NCBI GenBank assembly: GCA_943788835.1
Contig: CALSRU010000006.1
Location: 1-50,102 of the forward strand
DNA length: 50,102 nucleotides
Direction of reading: 5' to 3'
DNA from: an uncultured Pseudomonadales bacterium
GTDB taxonomy: Bacteria; Pseudomonadota; Gammaproteobacteria; Pseudomonadales; UBA7434
Shown here one piece after another: positions 1 to 10,472 of this stretch (positions within the stretch are counted from its first letter, which is position 1; each line of letters opens with the position of its first letter). The notes beneath the pieces were generated by a model that did no database searches, was not told the origin of the DNA, and saw only the letters and a program-made list of their open reading frames with translations. A program made the translations under genes and the position numbers.

Positions 1-1552
1 CAATAGTCGCAGGCGGCTTACTCGACACATCGTAAACAACACGCGACACATGCACGATTTCATTAATTATTCGCCGCGAAATATGCTCAAGCAGATCGTA
101 GGGTAAATGTGCCCAGCGCGCCGTCATGAAATCAACCGTTTCTACCGCCCGCAACGCAATAACCCATTCATAACGGCGCGCGTCACCCACTACCCCCACC
201 GATTTGATTGGTAAGAAAACGGCAAAAGCTTGACTGGTTTTAGCATACCAACCGGAGTTGTGAAGCTCTTCAATAAAAATATGGTCTGCCATACGCAGTA
301 CATCCGCATACTCTTTTTTAACCTCGCCCAGTATACGCACACCAAGGCCAGGCCCTGGAAAAGGATGCCGATAAACCATTTCGGGCGGCAAGCCTAACTC
401 AACGCCTAAGCGACGTACTTCATCTTTAAACAATTCGCGCAGCGGCTCAATTAATTTGAGATTCATATGCTCGGGTAAGCCACCGACATTGTGGTGGGAT
501 TTAATCACATGGGCTTTACCATGCTTGGATGCTGCCGACTCGATGACATCTGGATAAATAGTTCCCTGCGCTAACCAGTTGGCATTTTCAATCTTACCTG
601 CTTCGCGCTCAAAAATATCGATGAACGTATTGCCAATAATTTTGCGCTTTTGTTCAGGGTCGGCCACACCGGCCAACTTGCTTAAGAACTCCTCTTCCGC
701 ATCAACGCGAACAACGACCACACCCATGTTGGCAGCAAACATTTCCATGACCTGCGCACCTTCATTGTGCCGCAGCAAGCCATTATCAACAAATACACAA
801 GTGAGCTGCTGACCAATGGCTTTGTGCAAAAGCGCAGCGACTACAGAAGAATCGACACCTCCAGACAAACCCAGTATGACTTGATCATTGCCAACGGCCT
901 CGCGCACGCTGTCCACTTCTTTTTGCGCAATATTGGCGATACTCCACAGGCCATCACAGCCACAAATATCAATCGCAAAACGGGTCAGTAATTCTTGCCC
1001 TTTCGCCGTATGGGTGACCTCTGGGTGAAACTGCACGCCGTAGAGCTTGCGACTATCGTCGCCCATCGCAGCAATAGGTGCACTGCTCGTGCTGGCCATT
1101 AGCGCAAACCCTGCAGGCAACTGAGTGACTTTGTCACCATGACTCATCCATACATTGAGCGACTCGCCCTCTGCAATTAGGCCATCAGTTAATTCAGAAG
1201 AATTTGCGATTACAATTTCAGCATGGCCAAACTCATGCTTAGCCGACGGCTCAACGGCTCCACCGAGCTGCGCCGCCATCGTTTGCATGCCATAACATAT
1301 GCCTAATATTGGCAAACCCAGCGAGAAGATCGCTAGCGGCGCTGACGGGGCTTCATCACCCACTACCGTTTCAGGACCGCCTGATAAAATAATGCCTTTA
1401 ACATTGGCTTCGCTAAAAATAGCGGGATCAACATCCCAAGGAATAATTTCTGAGTAAACACCACACTCACGAATTCGCCGCGCAATGAGTTGCGTGTACT
1501 GAGAACCAAAGTCGACAATGAGAATGCGTTGTGACTGAATATTAGCTGGCAT
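1..1552 (-). CDS. guaA: GMP synthase (glutamine-hydrolysing), 3' end cut by window edge
   Basis: Converts XMP to GMP with ATP and glutamine in the cytoplasm, the last step of guanine nucleotide synthesis. The ATG at 1550-1552 opens a protein with an N-terminal class I glutamine amidotransferase domain (nucleophile Cys86 in GICYGMQ; HPE of the triad in VQFHPEVTH), an ATP pyrophosphatase domain with the P-loop LSGGVDSS, and the conserved dimerisation C-terminus. The window holds 517 codons and ends within KPPATI. In the E. coli protein only EWE follows this point, so probably just three codons and the stop are missing. It lies downstream of guaB on the same strand, as in the classical guaBA operon, but the two are separated by about 126 bp containing a strong inverted repeat. 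Identification is very secure. Confidence 0.97.
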   Translation of the reverse strand, partial: MPANIQSQRILIVDFGSQYTQLIARRIRECGVYSEIIPWDVDPAIFSEANVKGIILSGGPETVVGDEAPSAPLAIFSLGLPILGICYGMQTMAAQLGGAVEPSAKHEFGHAEIVIANSSELTDGLIAEGESLNVWMSHGDKVTQLPAGFALMASTSSAPIAAMGDDSRKLYGVQFHPEVTHTAKGQELLTRFAIDICGCDGLWSIANIAQKEVDSVREAVGNDQVILGLSGGVDSSVVAALLHKAIGQQLTCVFVDNGLLRHNEGAQVMEMFAANMGVVVVRVDAEEEFLSKLAGVADPEQKRKIIGNTFIDIFEREAGKIENANWLAQGTIYPDVIESAASKHGKAHVIKSHHNVGGLPEHMNLKLIEPLRELFKDEVRRLGVELGLPPEMVYRHPFPGPGLGVRILGEVKKEYADVLRMADHIFIEELHNSGWYAKTSQAFAVFLPIKSVGVVGDARRYEWVIALRAVETVDFMTARWAHLPYDLLEHISRRIINEIVHVSRVVYDVSSKPPATI

Positions 1553-1590
1553 AGTTAAAGGCTTCTTTGATAAATTAAATAATGTACAAG

Positions 1591-1629
1591 CTCATTACGC
1601 TAACAAACTTAAATCGTTAGCGTAATGAG
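1591..1629. promoter_or_regulatory. Perfect 14-bp inverted repeat between guaB and guaA
   Basis: CTCATTACGCTAAC (1591-1604) pairs without mismatch with GTTAGCGTAATGAG (1616-1629) around an 11-base loop. It lies between the guaB stop and the guaA start. Neither side is followed by a proper T-run, so a standard intrinsic terminator is not supported. It could be an mRNA-stabilising or processing hairpin, or a protein site. A smaller hairpin (CAGCGG 1642-1647 with CCGCTG 1655-1660) sits nearer guaB. Confidence 0.6.
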
Positions 1630-1678
1630 AAAATCGGAAGGCAGCGGACTGAGGCCGCTGGGGTCTACCAAGAATTAC

Positions 1679-3172
<1,494 letters not shown>

Positions 3173-3406
3173 TTACAGAACAAGGGTGCGCTGTGTAAAG
3201 CATAAAAGCGCTCAGCATGAGCTCTTCCTAGCCAATTAACAGTACATTATAAGTCTCGCGTGTTGCTGGGTAAATGGGACATTTGCCAACCACACTGGTA
3301 CGGCTTCGCCTTCACCCGTACAATCACCAGCCAGCTTGGCTGCCGACGTTTGTTAAAGCGCCCCAATGACCAAGCAAAATCAACCCAGCTAATGTGTACA
3401 AACAGC

Positions 3407-4804
3407 ATGTCCAAAACCCTTTATTCAGTTACCGAACTCAACAAAGTCGCCAAAAATGCTCTCGAGCGAACATTTGCCGGCGTGATGGTTGAAGGCGAAA
3501 TATCTGATTTAATCCAGCATCGCTCTGGGCACTGGTACTTCACACTCAAAGACGATCACGCCCAACTGCGCTCAGCGATGTTTCGCTCGAGCAATCAGCG
3601 TGTAGCTTTTAATCCAAAAAATGGCCAACAAGTGGTGCTCACTGGGCGGTTGAGCATTTATGAAGCGCGCGGCAGCTACCAATTCATTGCCGAAAAAATG
3701 GCTCCAGCGGGACTAGGCAAGCTCCAACTGGCCTTTGATGAACTCAAAAGTAGACTCGCTCTAGAAGGTCTATTTGAGACTACCACAAAAAAAGAACTGC
3801 CTACCTTGCCGCGCCAAGTCGCCGTAATCACATCACCGCAAGGTGCGGCCATTCGTGACATACAAAGTACCTTTGCGCGCCGCTTTGCCGGCATTGAACT
3901 CGTTGTTATTCCAGTAGCCGTGCAAGGCAGTGGAGCGGCGCATCAAATTGCCAACGCCATTGAGCTAGCTAACCAGCTGGCCAACGGTGAGCGCACGATG
4001 CCGGCATCCGCTAAAAACTCAGTCCGCCCCGAAGCCATCATTATTGGGCGAGGTGGCGGCTCACTAGAAGACCTGTGGAGCTTTAACGAAGCTGAAGTGG
4101 CGTATGCTGTTTTTAACTCCGAATTGCCCATCGTAAGCGCTGTAGGACACGAAACCGACTTCACCATCGCTGACTTTGTAGCCGATGCACGAGCTGCCAC
4201 TCCTACCGCAGCAGCTGAGTTACTCAGCCCCAACAGTCATGAGATGACTCAAAAACTGCAAGCGATACATGCTCGTCTGGCTAGGGAAATCCACGCTCGT
4301 ACTCACCAAGCCGGCATGCGACTCAATCACTTAACTGCCCGGCTCAAGCATCCTGGCGAGCGAGTTCAGCAACAGGCTCAGGGTATTGACCATCTCGACA
4401 TGCGACTGTCGAGCGCAATGCAGCAGCGGCTAACTCTCGCTAAAACGGCGCTCACGCGAAGCCAACTTGAACTGCTCCACCACTCGCCACACAATCGCTT
4501 AGCAGCCGCTAAAACACAACTCAACCAACTCCATAGGCGGCTATTAAGTTCAGCGTCACGCCAGCTCGAAACGCAGCGAGCGCGCAGCTCGCAACTGGCT
4601 TCGGCGCTGCACTTGGTCAGCCCATTGGCAACGCTGCAACGAGGGTACGCCATTGTGAAAGATGAAAAAGAGGCAGTGATCCGGTCGACCAAACCCATAC
4701 TCCGCGGCAGTCAAATAAGCGCACACCTCTACGATGGCACGCTGACCTGTACGGTCAATGAGGTAGTCAACAAGACGTTAGAAGGGTCTAACAAACCCAG
4801 CTAG
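3407..4804 (+). CDS. xseA: Exodeoxyribonuclease VII large subunit
   Basis: Large subunit of the single-strand-specific exonuclease VII, which degrades ssDNA to oligonucleotides in repair. The frame is open from 3260, but homology to XseA begins at MSKTLYSVTELNKVAK, so the ATG at 3407 is chosen (465 aa; the E. coli protein is 456). The ATG at 3392 is an alternative, and neither has a clear ribosome site. Order of domains: N-terminal OB fold (about 1-100, with VEGEISDL), catalytic core with VITSPQGAAIRD and GRGGGSLEDLWSFNE followed by SAVGHETDFTIADFVAD, then a long coiled-coil tail. The small subunit xseB is not in the window. A hairpin (4795-4802 with 4809-4816) overlaps the stop codon. Confidence 0.96.
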   Translation: MSKTLYSVTELNKVAKNALERTFAGVMVEGEISDLIQHRSGHWYFTLKDDHAQLRSAMFRSSNQRVAFNPKNGQQVVLTGRLSIYEARGSYQFIAEKMAPAGLGKLQLAFDELKSRLALEGLFETTTKKELPTLPRQVAVITSPQGAAIRDIQSTFARRFAGIELVVIPVAVQGSGAAHQIANAIELANQLANGERTMPASAKNSVRPEAIIIGRGGGSLEDLWSFNEAEVAYAVFNSELPIVSAVGHETDFTIADFVADARAATPTAAAELLSPNSHEMTQKLQAIHARLAREIHARTHQAGMRLNHLTARLKHPGERVQQQAQGIDHLDMRLSSAMQQRLTLAKTALTRSQLELLHHSPHNRLAAAKTQLNQLHRRLLSSASRQLETQRARSSQLASALHLVSPLATLQRGYAIVKDEKEAVIRSTKPILRGSQISAHLYDGTLTCTVNEVVNKTLEGSNKPS

Positions 4805-4861
4805 ACAAAGCTGGGTAGAGGGTAGAGAAGTCTACGAGCGGGGCGCAGCGAAGGCCCCACA

Positions 4862-4889
4862 CACCTAGCACCTAGCACCTAGCACCTAG
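4862..4889. repeat. Four tandem CACCTAG heptamers
   Basis: CACCTAG occurs four times head to tail at 4862-4868, 4869-4875, 4876-4882 and 4883-4889, in the short gap between the convergent xseA and Crp-like genes. Just upstream is a small hairpin, GGGGC (4840-4844) with GCCCC (4854-4858). No T-run follows, so it is not called a terminator. Confidence 0.85.
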
Positions 4890-4894
4890 CAAGC

Positions 4895-5545
4895 TTAGTA
4901 ATTTGCTGGGAGGCGCCGATGGATAACAATGTGGCGGTTTTCAAAGCTAATGTAACCACCAATGGTAAGGTCTTTAAGAATTCGCGCGACCATTTCACGC
5001 GAAGCGCCAACGCGGTCGGCTATATCCTGCTGAGTCAGCTTCTCTTCGACATAAAATTCTTCATTGCGCTCAGTAGCGAGGCTATTAAGCACCTTGGTTA
5101 CTCGCCCGTAGACATCTTGCAAGGCCAAGCTTTTAACTTTTTCAGTAAGCGCGCGAACTCGCCGCGTGATATTTCTTATTAGAGTTTTAGCGATATTAGG
5201 ATGCTCATCCAAAACCCGGCTAAAATCCTGCTTGTAGATGATACAAAAATCGGCTTTTTCCATGGTACGCACCGAGGCTGAACGGCGATCGTCATCAAGC
5301 AGCGCCAGTTCGCCAAAGTAGTCACCACCACCCAGCGTATTCATAATAAACTCTTTGCCGTTTTTGTCGCTGCAATAAACTTTAACCTTACCCGACTCAA
5401 TGACATACAGTGAATCCGCCACATCATTTTCATTGATGATAACCGTGTTTTTTGGGTAACTTCTGCGAATGCTTGATTCTTCCAAAGCCGTCAATTCTGT
5501 ATCTGACAGACCCGCAAAAATTTCAACAGTTTTTAACACGCTCAC
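4895..5545 (-). CDS. Crp/Fnr-family cyclic-nucleotide-binding transcription regulator
   Basis: A 216-residue one-component regulator. Residues 10-125 form the cNMP-binding beta-roll, with the phosphate cassette FGELALL...RRSA intact (Glu79, Arg88, Ser89). A C-helix follows (about 122-148), then a winged HTH with LTQQDIADRVGASREMVARI at about 170-189. The C-helix aligns with E. coli CRP, but the cAMP-contacting Thr127-Ser128 pair is Leu133-Thr134 here, so ligand preference may differ. No FNR-type N-terminal cysteine cluster is present. The start is GTG at 5545, with GGAG nine bases upstream. It diverges across about 445 bp from an operon encoding a nucleotide cyclase, which suggests it may read that cyclase's product; this is inference. 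Confidence 0.92.
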   Translation of the reverse strand: MSVLKTVEIFAGLSDTELTALEESSIRRSYPKNTVIINENDVADSLYVIESGKVKVYCSDKNGKEFIMNTLGGGDYFGELALLDDDRRSASVRTMEKADFCIIYKQDFSRVLDEHPNIAKTLIRNITRRVRALTEKVKSLALQDVYGRVTKVLNSLATERNEEFYVEEKLTQQDIADRVGASREMVARILKDLTIGGYISFENRHIVIHRRLPANY

Positions 5546-5990
5546 TATTGTGATCTCCGGATAATTATTTCGGTAACGATATTAGATTTAGCCTGTGGCT
5601 GCTTGCGCGCGCCCCATCGTTTCTTCTACTGTACGTTAGGTTCGCAGGACAAAGCCCCAAAAGTGCTCATAAGTTGGGAATTGCGCAGCTAAACAACAAG
5701 TGCTGATTCAAGCGCGCATTTTCAACGATTTCGCCCTTACATATCAAGACGAAAGTGGCAAATAAGTACAATTAGTATCATGTATTTTCATCTGACGGCC
5801 AATATCGGTCGGGGATGCCGGTTTTATCCAAAAATTCGCCAGCAAACCCGCTGCTCAGGGGTTATTGCCCGCGCGGATAAGGTTATACTATTTATCTCAA
5901 GCCATGCATCCAATATCCGCAGCCAGCTTAGCGCCTAGCACCTCCTTGGCTGGCAATGCATCGCAATTTTCTAGCTTTTGAGGTCGCTGA
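5546..5990. other. Divergent intergenic region between Crp-like gene and cyclase operon
   Basis: This 445-bp stretch holds no convincing ORF. It must carry the promoters of both divergent transcripts. A weak extended -10-like TATACT occurs at 5884-5889. I found no full palindromic CRP-type site (TGTGA-N6-TCACA); only a half-site, TGTGA at 5549-5553 near the regulator's own start, is visible. Confidence 0.6.
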
Positions 5991-7541
5991 ATGACTGAAC
6001 CCCTACCGATGCGTGAACTAGCAAGGCTCCAAAGCCTGCAGATCAAGGTGGGACAGATGCTGGTTAAAAGCAAGCTCACCGAAACACTTCGCAGCGACCT
6101 AGAAAAGCTTTTTACCGCCCTTGAGCAAAACGTCAGCAAGTTTGATGATTTACAGTTACGAGGCGCTGCGCTAGACGGTATTGAAGATGCCGGCCAAAGG
6201 CATGACCTGCGTAACACCATAGGCATCACTCGCGGCTACGCTGAACTCATTCGTGACACAGAAGAGTCGCCCACAGCGACGCTGAGCAACTTACTCGACA
6301 AAGTGATCTTGTGGTCGAACAAAAGCCTCCAATCGCTAGAGAGCTCACGCCGTCGCAAGTCGGTTACTGCTAACACCTCAACCCATTCATCGACAGCGGA
6401 AGCATCAAGCTACAGCGGTAAAATATTAATCCTTGATGACCAGCCGGCTAATCGTGACCTGCTGAGCCGCTACATCCAACAACTGGGCCTCGACTCTTTT
6501 GCCTGCGCAAACGCCACAGAAGCTTTTCAGACCTTAGACAAACACGATATAGACCTCATTTTGCTCGACCTGGTCATGCCTCAGATGAGCGGCCATGAAG
6601 TGTTGGCGAAACTAAAAGCCTCCCAGATCTGGAGGGCCATACCCGTTATCGTTATTTCTGGCCTAGCCGACCAAGCCGAAGTCATACGCTGCATTGAAGC
6701 CGGCGCCGACGATTATTTACAAAAACCTTTTAATCGTGTGCTGCTCGAAGCCCGATTGGCAGCAGGGCTTGATAGAAAGCGCTGGGTCGATACAGAGCGA
6801 CGCCTCAGCACCGAGCTAGAAAAAAGTCATCGCTTTATAAAAAATACTTTTGGCCGCTATCTATCCACAGAAATTGTGAGTAACTTGCTCGACAAGCCCG
6901 ATGGCCTCGATATGGGCGGCACCCTGCAAACCGTTACTATTTTAATGGCCGATATTCGCGGTTTCACCACCATAAGTGAACAGCTCTCACCGCAAAGTGT
7001 GGTTAAACTCCTGAACAACTATTTAGGCGGCATGGCCGATATTATTATGGCGCATGGTGGCATAGTCGACGAATTTATAGGCGATGCAATCCTCGCTCTG
7101 TTTGGCGCACCTGTTACCAGCACGCAAGACCGAGAAAATGCCATTCGCTGCGCACTTGCGATGCAAGAAGCCATGCACACAGTCAACTTGCGTAATGAGG
7201 CCGAGGGCCTGCCGGCCATAGAAATGGGGATTGGCTTAAACACCGGCGAAGTGGTTGCTGGCAACATCGGCTCATCAACACGGGCTAAATACGGCGTGGT
7301 AGGCCACGCCGTTAATTTAACCTCGCGTATAGAAGATCAAACGGGCCGCGGTGAGATTTTGGCTGCTGCATCAACATTGCAAGACACCGGCCTTAGACTG
7401 AAACTAGGCCGAGAATTAGATTTACAACCCAAAGGCGTGTCGGAGCGAGTACGCGTGAGTCAAATCATTCAAATCATTGAACCGACGGCAACCGAGCGCA
7501 ACGATGATGAACCTCAGCATAACAAGGAGGCCAAGCGATGA
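5991..7541 (+). CDS. Response-regulator class III adenylate/guanylate cyclase
   Basis: A 516-residue fusion predicted to make a cyclic nucleotide under phosphorylation control. Residues 1-120 contain an H-box-like helix (HDLRNTIGITRGYAELI, His71) without a kinase ATPase domain. Residues 144-262 are a receiver with acidic pair Asp149/150, phospho-acceptor Asp193 and Lys245. Residues 310-500 are a class III cyclase catalytic domain with metal ligands Asp321 (MADIRGF) and Asp365 (IGDAILALFGAP) and transition-state residues Asn442 and Arg446. The usual adenine-selecting Lys is Glu361, and the partner Asp/Thr position appears to be Gly, so cAMP versus cGMP cannot be assigned. The ATG at 5991 follows GAGGT by seven bases. 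It overlaps the next gene by four bases. Confidence 0.9.
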   Translation: MTEPLPMRELARLQSLQIKVGQMLVKSKLTETLRSDLEKLFTALEQNVSKFDDLQLRGAALDGIEDAGQRHDLRNTIGITRGYAELIRDTEESPTATLSNLLDKVILWSNKSLQSLESSRRRKSVTANTSTHSSTAEASSYSGKILILDDQPANRDLLSRYIQQLGLDSFACANATEAFQTLDKHDIDLILLDLVMPQMSGHEVLAKLKASQIWRAIPVIVISGLADQAEVIRCIEAGADDYLQKPFNRVLLEARLAAGLDRKRWVDTERRLSTELEKSHRFIKNTFGRYLSTEIVSNLLDKPDGLDMGGTLQTVTILMADIRGFTTISEQLSPQSVVKLLNNYLGGMADIIMAHGGIVDEFIGDAILALFGAPVTSTQDRENAIRCALAMQEAMHTVNLRNEAEGLPAIEMGIGLNTGEVVAGNIGSSTRAKYGVVGHAVNLTSRIEDQTGRGEILAAASTLQDTGLRLKLGRELDLQPKGVSERVRVSQIIQIIEPTATERNDDEPQHNKEAKR

Positions 7542-7906
7542 TCGATATTTTAATTGTTGAAGACAATGAGCTCAATCGCGACATGCTAACTCGTCGACTC
7601 GAGCGCAAAGGCTACCGAGTCAGTAGCGTAGGCGACGGACAGCAAGCGCTCGATAGCATTGCCGCTAGTCGCCCAGATATTGTTCTTATGGATATGGATC
7701 TACCCGTTCTTGATGGCTGGAGCACCTGCGGCGAGCTACGCAAAAACGAGTCTACCGCTGCGCTACCAGTGATCGCATTGACGGCGCACGCTATGTCTGA
7801 TGATAAACAAAAAGCTTTAAATGCCGGATGTAATGACTACACAACGAAGCCCATAGATTTTCCATTACTGCTCGAAAAAATAGAAACACTCACTCAGGCT
7901 AATTGA
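7538..7906 (+). CDS. Stand-alone CheY/DivK-like response regulator
   Basis: A single receiver domain of 122 residues with no output domain. It has the acidic pocket (VEDNELNRD), the phospho-acceptor Asp in IVLMDMDLPVLDG (about residue 52), a conserved Thr/Ala switch (ALTAHAM) and the Lys of TKPID. Its ATG overlaps the cyclase stop as ATGA and has a strong AAGGAGG seven bases upstream, so the two are translationally coupled. It probably passes or competes for phosphate between the downstream kinase and the cyclase's receiver; the direction is inference. Confidence 0.93.
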   Translation: MIDILIVEDNELNRDMLTRRLERKGYRVSSVGDGQQALDSIAASRPDIVLMDMDLPVLDGWSTCGELRKNESTAALPVIALTAHAMSDDKQKALNAGCNDYTTKPIDFPLLLEKIETLTQAN

Positions 7907-7934
7907 CAGCCATTTCTTGCGACAATAACGAACA

Positions 7935-10370
7935 ATGCTGAAACTCCCATTTAAGCTTCCACGCCTTTCATTGCGATTACGTCTATCCATTTCGATAACG
8001 GCAATAGTGGCTCTATTCACTTTAACCAACATCACCTATCAAATAAGCAGTCAAAATCGCAACCTCCGCCTAGACAACCTGCAAAAAGCTGTACAGGGCC
8101 AGCTAGCATCAGTCACCACTCGGCAACTTTTGCAGAACCAACAAAAAGAAATTTTAGTACTCGACGCACTCAAGCAGAGCGGCGAGGAAACGCTGAGTGA
8201 CGAGGAGATTGATAATGGCATAAAAAGCCTTGAATCGATTGCCCTCGAAATCAATCGTCTGGGAACCTATGCCTACAGAGACTCACTGCAGGTCTTTCAG
8301 CAGCTCGTCACCAATCATGCTGAGCTCGACATGCTCTGGCAACAGTTTTATACCGGTTATAACAGCGATCAAACACCGCTAGCTTCAAGCATTGAACTGG
8401 TCTATAACACATCGACAACGCTTCTTAGTAACTTCGTGTCTATCGAAATTCAATCTGCAGAACAACTCACCGACCGACTACAGAAAGTATCGCGATTTAA
8501 TGATCAGATCACCCTTGGAATTTATTTATTTACTATTGCACTCACTGTAGGGCTTGGCTACCTACTGATTCGCTACACTACCAAATCGCTCAACAATCTC
8601 AACGTAGGAACTATTCGCATAGGCCGTGGCGACCTTGACTATCATATCCCAGTGACGAGTTATGATGAAATTGGCGACCTGACTATTGCCTTCAACGAAA
8701 TGTCTGACAAGCTGCGTAATGCCATGGCTCAAGTGCAGCAATCAAAAGAAAATGCCGATGAAGCCAACCGTGCAAAAACTAATTTTTTGGCCAATATGAG
8801 TCATGAGCTTCGCACACCATTGAACGCCATTATTGGTTATAGCGAGATGACTATTGAAGTTTATGGTGAGGATAATCAACTCGACGAGCAACAGGTAATC
8901 AATGATCTGCAGCATATTCTTAGCTCCGGAAGACACTTACTGCAGCTCATCAACGATGTTTTAGATTTGGCAAAAATTGAATCGGGCAACATGACCGTTT
9001 TCAATGAAACATTCGACAGTGTAAAAATCATTGAAAACCTAGCCACAACGATGCTGCCACTGGCCAAAAAGAACAACAATAAACTAGTTGTAGAATCGTC
9101 TAACACAATACCCATGTTGCATAGCGACGCGGTCAAGTTCAGACAGATATTTATCAATTTGGTGAGCAACGCCTGTAAATTTACGCATGACGGGAAGATC
9201 ACCATACGAGCGACCTTCAATGCCGAAACTGATGAGCTAATTTATCATGTTAGCGATACGGGTATCGGTATGTCGCCTGAAGCGATGCAAAATATTTTTG
9301 AAGCCTTTGTACAAGCCGATTCTGACACAGCACGGAAGTATGGAGGCACTGGGCTCGGCCTCTCAATCTGCAAACAATTTGTTGAAATGATGCATGGCTC
9401 GCTCGATTTAACCAGTGCGCCAGGCGCAGGCACCACATTCACCGTTGTTTTACCCATTAATATTAGGTCGCAACGCAAGACAGATGTCATACCCACAAAA
9501 AACCAGCAGGAATTAGGTTTAATTGCTCCCGATGCACAATCAGCCGCAATCGCAGCGAGCACCAGTGAAGCCGCTGATGGATCAGCCCTACCGGCCAGCC
9601 AGTCAAGCGCTGTGCATATGGCACCATCGGTCGATGTTTTGCTACTCAGCGAGCAACATGAATCCGAGGCGTTGAGTAAGAATCTTGACGAGAGTAACTA
9701 CAAGCTATTCCACATTTTAAATGCCACGGAATTCGTAGCTGCAAACGCTCAACGAACGTATGATTTTTTGTTTGGTTATCTAAACAGAAACAACCAGCAA
9801 GCTTTTAATACCGACTGGAAAAACTTGCGAAACATGTTGGAGAATATCGAGGAGTTTGGCCTCCCTGCACTGCTGCTTTGCTGTGATGTTTTAAATCAGC
9901 ACAGCCACCCGCCCTATAAAATTGCCAGCAAACTGATACAAGGCTTCAATCCCGAAAACCGTACAAGGCTTACCATCCCGGTTCGACAGACCAATCCGCT
10001 CGCTCGCCGAGGCCATGCATTATTAATAGGCTTTGATACCACTAAGGCAAGCGATAAGTGGGTAAGAGCGGCTTTATTAGAAGAACTTGGCCAAGAGGCT
10101 TGGTACTGCGACAGCTTAGAGGCAGAACAGTGCTCAACCCAGAGCGTTACTGAAAGTGCGCCAGACTTAATTTTTATCAGCGCGTCTGTTAGCAATGAAC
10201 AAGCACTTCCAATACTGCTCACGCTGAGCCGTACCTTTTTAGAAGAGAGCGATCAGCAAAGTGACCGCGAACCGGCATTGATCGATGTGCCCGGCATCTT
10301 TGTGGTTAATGAAAGCGCTTCGTCGGGACGCTGCTTAGATCGCGTTGCTATTGAAATAAAGCTTGGCTAG
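7935..10370 (+). CDS. Membrane sensor histidine kinase with degenerate C-terminal receiver-like region
   Basis: An 811-residue inner-membrane kinase. TM1 (about 17-35) and TM2 (about 190-212) bracket a periplasmic helical sensor. A HAMP linker follows (212-263), then HisKA with phospho-acceptor His290 (MSHELRTPLNAIIGYSEM) and HATPase with N box Asn412, G1 DTGIG (441-445) and G2 GGTGLGL (470-476). Residues 560-811 contain two alternating beta/alpha stretches (VDVLLLSE..., HALLIGFD...DLIFISAS) that resemble receivers but lack the acidic pair and phospho-acceptor Asp. No ribosome site is obvious before the ATG at 7935. It is the last gene of the cyclase operon. Confidence 0.9.
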   Translation: MLKLPFKLPRLSLRLRLSISITAIVALFTLTNITYQISSQNRNLRLDNLQKAVQGQLASVTTRQLLQNQQKEILVLDALKQSGEETLSDEEIDNGIKSLESIALEINRLGTYAYRDSLQVFQQLVTNHAELDMLWQQFYTGYNSDQTPLASSIELVYNTSTTLLSNFVSIEIQSAEQLTDRLQKVSRFNDQITLGIYLFTIALTVGLGYLLIRYTTKSLNNLNVGTIRIGRGDLDYHIPVTSYDEIGDLTIAFNEMSDKLRNAMAQVQQSKENADEANRAKTNFLANMSHELRTPLNAIIGYSEMTIEVYGEDNQLDEQQVINDLQHILSSGRHLLQLINDVLDLAKIESGNMTVFNETFDSVKIIENLATTMLPLAKKNNNKLVVESSNTIPMLHSDAVKFRQIFINLVSNACKFTHDGKITIRATFNAETDELIYHVSDTGIGMSPEAMQNIFEAFVQADSDTARKYGGTGLGLSICKQFVEMMHGSLDLTSAPGAGTTFTVVLPINIRSQRKTDVIPTKNQQELGLIAPDAQSAAIAASTSEAADGSALPASQSSAVHMAPSVDVLLLSEQHESEALSKNLDESNYKLFHILNATEFVAANAQRTYDFLFGYLNRNNQQAFNTDWKNLRNMLENIEEFGLPALLLCCDVLNQHSHPPYKIASKLIQGFNPENRTRLTIPVRQTNPLARRGHALLIGFDTTKASDKWVRAALLEELGQEAWYCDSLEAEQCSTQSVTESAPDLIFISASVSNEQALPILLTLSRTFLEESDQQSDREPALIDVPGIFVVNESASSGRCLDRVAIEIKLG

Positions 10371-10395
10371 CAAGTCTATCCGCCGTGGCAACAGT

Positions 10396-10470
10396 AAGCT
10401 GCAGGCACGCCATCAAGCTGTAGTCGCCATTAAGCCGCAAGCACCACATAAAGCTGTCGGCGCCATCGAA
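10396..10470. repeat. Four imperfect ~18-bp tandem units beginning AAGCYG
   Basis: Units start at 10396 (AAGCTGCAGGCACGCCATC), 10415 (AAGCTGTAGTCGCCATT), 10432 (AAGCCGCAAGCACCACATA) and 10451 (AAGCTGTCGGCGCCATCG). They fill the gap between the convergent kinase and GIY-YIG genes. No function is visible. Confidence 0.6.
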
Positions 10471-10472
10471 CC

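Noticed and set aside
4795-4858. Hairpins after xseA as intrinsic terminators
   Set aside because: Stems are present but no T-run follows on either strand.
5546-5990. CRP-type operator for autoregulation
   Set aside because: Only a single TGTGA half-site near 5549 was seen, without a partner at the right spacing.
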